DNA of 64,000 nucleotides from Sipunculus nudus (taxonomy: Eukaryota > Annelida > Sipuncula > Golfingiida > Sipunculidae): assembly GCA_026874595.1 (NCBI GenBank), contig CM049318.1, positions 27,494,956 through 27,558,955 of the forward strand. The letters run 5' to 3'. Of this stretch, positions 56,101 through 61,239 are shown piece by piece. Every line of letters starts with the position of its first letter. The first letter of the stretch is position 1. Position numbers and translations under genes: made by a program. Under the pieces are notes generated by a model. The model saw only the letters and a list, made by a program, of their open reading frames with translations. It was not told where the DNA came from and did not search any database.

Positions 56101-59100
56101 GAAATCCAACAAGTCTGTAATTTGATAGGTCTGGAGCCCTCATAGGTACCAATCATCCCTGTGAATTTGGGAAAGCTGCAGTATGTTGTTGTTGAGGTAT
56201 CCCGCGCAAAAGAAAATCAGCATGTCCCCAGGGCCATCTGCTCGAAATGACTGAGTGTTCAAGTCCATAATGTTTCAAGAAAGATCATTTTTGTTTTTCG
56301 CAAACAATGAAAGTAAATATTCTACCTTATCTTTAACCGCACCATGTTTACAGTCTCTGGCTTAAATTTTCACTAACAAATACAGCAACACTTGCTCACA
56401 ACAGGTGACCATACAATGTGCATGCTCTTGAAAAAGGCCTATTGATTTAAAGTTTTTTAATTTACTTGGAACAATATTCAAATTAGCTGCATAAATTACA
56501 TTTAAATTACTGATAATAATCAAGGAAAATTGCCTAATGGAAATTTCAACTGCTCACACACACTTCATGCAAACTCTTAATTTGCTAAATCCATCTAATC
56601 AACATTTAGATTGCAAAAACATTTATGTTGTTTTATAATGCGGCAAACCTGTGTCACGATAGAATTTCCACTCTCCTGTTGAACTTGTCCAAGAGCTCAA
56701 CGACAAAGCACTGATCTGATAACTCCGTAGTCGCGGGTCTGCCAAGTTTGCAATAAGGCTCGTATTCACTACTGAACCACTTCCAACTCTGATTTCATCA
56801 TTGTTCCATGTGATCCAGAAGGTACGGAACTCATTACAGTTCATCACGCTAGGGCTTGGTCTTTGAACGCTTCTGGATGGTCCACGGATATCAGAACGAC
56901 TATTCCCAGCAGCACCAAGGACCACCTGTCAATCAAAAGTATGATCATGTGACACCATAAGTATGTTACAACTAATAACCTGCAGCTTTTGTCTGCTCAA
57001 ATAACTACTGTTGTTGGTTTTATATTCACAATGTTACAATTTTACGGTTTTCCTCTCAGGTTTTTCTCAGGGATTTTATTTCACATAAAAGAAAGTCACA
57101 TGTTTATTAGTTACTTCATTTATATGAATTATGTCACCATAATATGATATGCAGGACATTTTTCTGTTTGAATGGGCTTTTAATATAAAATATCATTTTT
57201 AATAACAATATTTGATTTACAGGTAATTTTAAAGATTTGTTATTAAAACAAACTGATGCATATTTTCCATAATTTCACAATAAATTTCAAAATCTAAAGG
57301 AAAAGATACCAATTTATTTTTAATAACAGATCTTTTTCACTGCCTGTATAGTTATAATGTATATAATGTGATGATATATATATTATTATTTATAAATGAC
57401 CATTTAATAGTTTAATGGTTAAAGGAGGATACTGCTGCTCTCTTAATTTAACATGAATATGAATAACAAACACTAAATCAAAGTTCACAAATGATCATAT
57501 CATAGTTTCATGGTTAAAGAAGAAAGCTTTTGCTTCCTTATTTTAATATTAATATGAATAATAAACACTTATGTAAAGTTATGTTGTATCAATTACCTGA
57601 TAATAGGGACCGCTGTCAAACCATGCTCCCTCAGTCAACATAATATGGGCATCTTTGCAGGTCTTCACGTCAAATATGAACTGAGACTGTTCTGTGGTTA
57701 CCCAGACTGTGTCATACTGATACACCTGTCTAGTCCGAACGTATATCAGGTTGTCTGAAATAATGAATAATCATTAATGTCCAATCATAGTTCTGTGTTA
57801 TCAGAAACACTATAAAATAAGTGCACACAAGGCAGAGCTCCACATGAATGTTTGACCGCTTACCCTAGGCAAGTTAAAGTTCCAGAACATAAAGGTTTTT
57901 TTTTTGGGTGGAGGTAACCACCTCCATTTTTTTTAATGCTTACTTAACTACATATATATACATCTGTAGAATTCCATTCCGGTTTCGAACTATGTGACAG
58001 GGCAGTATCACATGCTTCCTCTCATTTATATCCTGGTGTTGACCAGGCCCGGCGACTACTGCACCTGCAAGCCCTGGGTGTGTAATCATCCCAATTGCTG
58101 GGTCATACCACTGAGGAGCCCCGAAACGGTGCACTTGTTTGTGAGTGAAACACGGCAATTGGGCACGGCCTTCCCATTAAGCCTGCAAAGCGCTCCCCCT
58201 GGGTGGGGGACGACATGGAAAAATCTCACCGCCTTGGCTGAGATTCGAACTCACAAACTCCCAGCTTTGATTCCAGCACTCTACCCCTGAGCCACAGAAG
58301 CCGGTTCAGAACATCAAGAAAGGGCAACCAAAATTTGGCTACTTCTTGCCCAATAAACCTTTACTCAAAGACTCGAATTTTAACCAATCCTCAGTCAGCC
58401 ATTTCATTTTCTTGGAGAAATGAGATCATATACATACCACCTCTTTTTCTAAAATTACCTGTATGTTTAACTGTGCCCATACTAAAGAGAATTATTATTT
58501 ACAAACATATGGACATGTTTATTGTTGCAAAGTTATCATGTGTTTGCGGCTGTGATCATTGATTTTTTGTGGAAAAAGAAAACATCAAGGTCTGAAAGTA
58601 AAAACTAAATGTAACTTAGGCTACTGACCCGGTAGTTTCAAAATTAAATGTTGCACTCTGCAAGTAGTGTAAATATATATGATTAAATTAATCAGTGAGT
58701 GATGATTATATCTGGTACTGTGTTTATACTGATCAAATAGTATAAAAAAATTTAAATTTCATTCATTTTAAAATTTGTTTTAAATTTTGATTCAATGACA
58801 AATTTTGATTTTATTTATGAACAAGAAAGACTCAAGTTAAATGAAAAAAAAACAAAAAAACAAGTGACCCATGGGTCATGATGCTCAGCTGACTAGATGA
58901 TTCATCAAACAAATTTTATCATATGAATGCCAAACTTTGTAGGTGGTATCCCCATTCAACTGTAGCAATTAAAGTTTTTTAAACCTAATTTCAGGTTTCC
59001 ATCAAGATTGCCCAAGATTTCCCTGTATATTATATTGGAACATTCTAGGGCTAGCAGATACAAATATTTCACAAAATATGGTCACCATGACCTAATTTAA

Positions 59101-61184
59101 GATTTTCAAGTAGGTTTACCTAGGATCTCCATGGATGCACAGATAGAAGTTTCTGGATCTAACAGTTACAATTTGTGCCTTGTTAACTAACTTCTTCACG
59201 TGAAGGTATCAAAAATAGAGAAGTAAATGTGTAAAAATTAGGAAAAAAGGTAGCCCCACCAGACTTCAGGAAACAATAAAACATTCAATGATCAATATGC
59301 ATGGTAAGAATCATGGCAATCAATGCATTAGTTATTCAGATATTGGTGTTTTGTACCAAATTTTTAATTATTCCGGGGGTACTTTCGAACCAAATAGCTT
59401 AGAGGATAAAGGTGGTCATGTTGACCTAATTTCAGGTTTCCAAGATTTTTTATGGACCTCTATGGGTTTTCAGTTAGAAGTTTCTTGGTCCAGCTGTTAC
59501 CATTTGTGCCCTGTTAACGAACAAACAAACAGACAACGCACAAAAAGTGATTGCTATATAGCTAAGAAAACTTTCAGTCAGCTGAGCTGTATATAGGTTT
59601 TGAGATGTTGTCATGTAGTTTAATATAAGCCCACTATAAGTAGTTTTCTGTTAACAGGTGCTAAATCTAGCATAATATTTAAATTAATTTTTGTAAATTT
59701 AAAATATTATATACAGTGTCTGATTTCTATTTCTAAATTTATCTTTGACAAGATTCATTAATCTCTGATTTCCATCTCTAAATTTTTCTTTGCCAAGATT
59801 TAGTAATCTCTGATTTCTATATCTAAATTAATATCTGCCAGGATATAGTAATCTCTGATTTCTGTCTCTAAATTTATCTTTGCCAGGATAATCTTTGATT
59901 TCTCTCTCTTAATTCATTTATGCCAGGATTAAAAAATTTCTGATTTTCTATCAGAATCCCTATAAGCCAGGATGTAGTGACCTCGGTCTCTCTCTCTCAC
60001 ACAATCTCTCTTTTTCCCTTGCCCTCTCTCACCGAGCCATCTTAAATTTTACAAGGATTGTTACTGAAACTTTTCCTTACCCTCATCCCCATCAGGTCCA
60101 ACATAGCTGGGTGTCAGTGATCCTGCAAGGTAAAGCAGAGAAATAAGGTAGACATCTAATGTATGGATTTACCAAAGTCTAACCTCCATAACTAAGTCAC
60201 ATTATATGATGAAGAAGTTTAAATAAAACTGATATCTTTGAAAATATTTCTTAAATGTTGATGGAAAATTAACAAGGTGATAAGAAAATAAACACAGGCA
60301 ACAAAACATTGTGTGTAATTAGCTGCGTTTACCAATACTTTAGCCAGAAATTAAAAACAAAACTATTAAAATACTTTGTTTTAAAAATGATTAACATTTC
60401 AAATCATTTTATCTGCTCAGGAAGGCAGGATGAATGCAAATTTAATCCAGGGAGCAACCGTCTTTTTGGTTTGCCATAGATCTATCTTTCATGAGTCTTC
60501 CTGGAAAAATATCTCTAATATCAATAATTAAGTGGTAGATTTTCCAAATGGTATGATAATTAATTAAAATTATCATATCAAAGATATAAGCAGGGATTAA
60601 CATTAACAGCTCCACCTGCCATTGGCAGGCGATTAGAGCTTTCGGGCAGGTGAAAAGCCCACAGATGCTTGCCAAATAAGGCAATAGAAGGCCAAACCAG
60701 TCATTGTAATATTGATAGTTGTTTAAATGTCCATGTCAACTTGACAAGAAATACTGACGCTTTCTCATATAATTAACAGTTTTACTCAAATTTTCAGCTT
60801 CATTAATTGGTTTCTGTCTCTGTGGTTGCCTGAGCAAGCGTAACAGAAATATACTGGCAATGTGACTCTTGACATTTGCTAAAAAGTTTTGCAAGCATTC
60901 ACATAGACAAGAATATGCAACCATATATGAAACAAGACCCTGACAAGATTTTACTCCCAGTCCAATTAAGAAAAGTTCTGAATTGCTGTTACACTTTGTG
61001 AATAAATAATTCATGTTTGTGAGAATAATCACCAAATTTCAGTTGAGACCATTTAATGTAATGGACATTGATTCAGGTAAACTTGACACATACCTCCACC
61101 TTTCTCGCTGACTAAAGATACTTGAGCCTCTGGCAGATACACTGAAAGGAATTGTTTAAAACCTGTTATACGCTGTACCAGACT

Positions 61185-61239
<55 letters not shown>

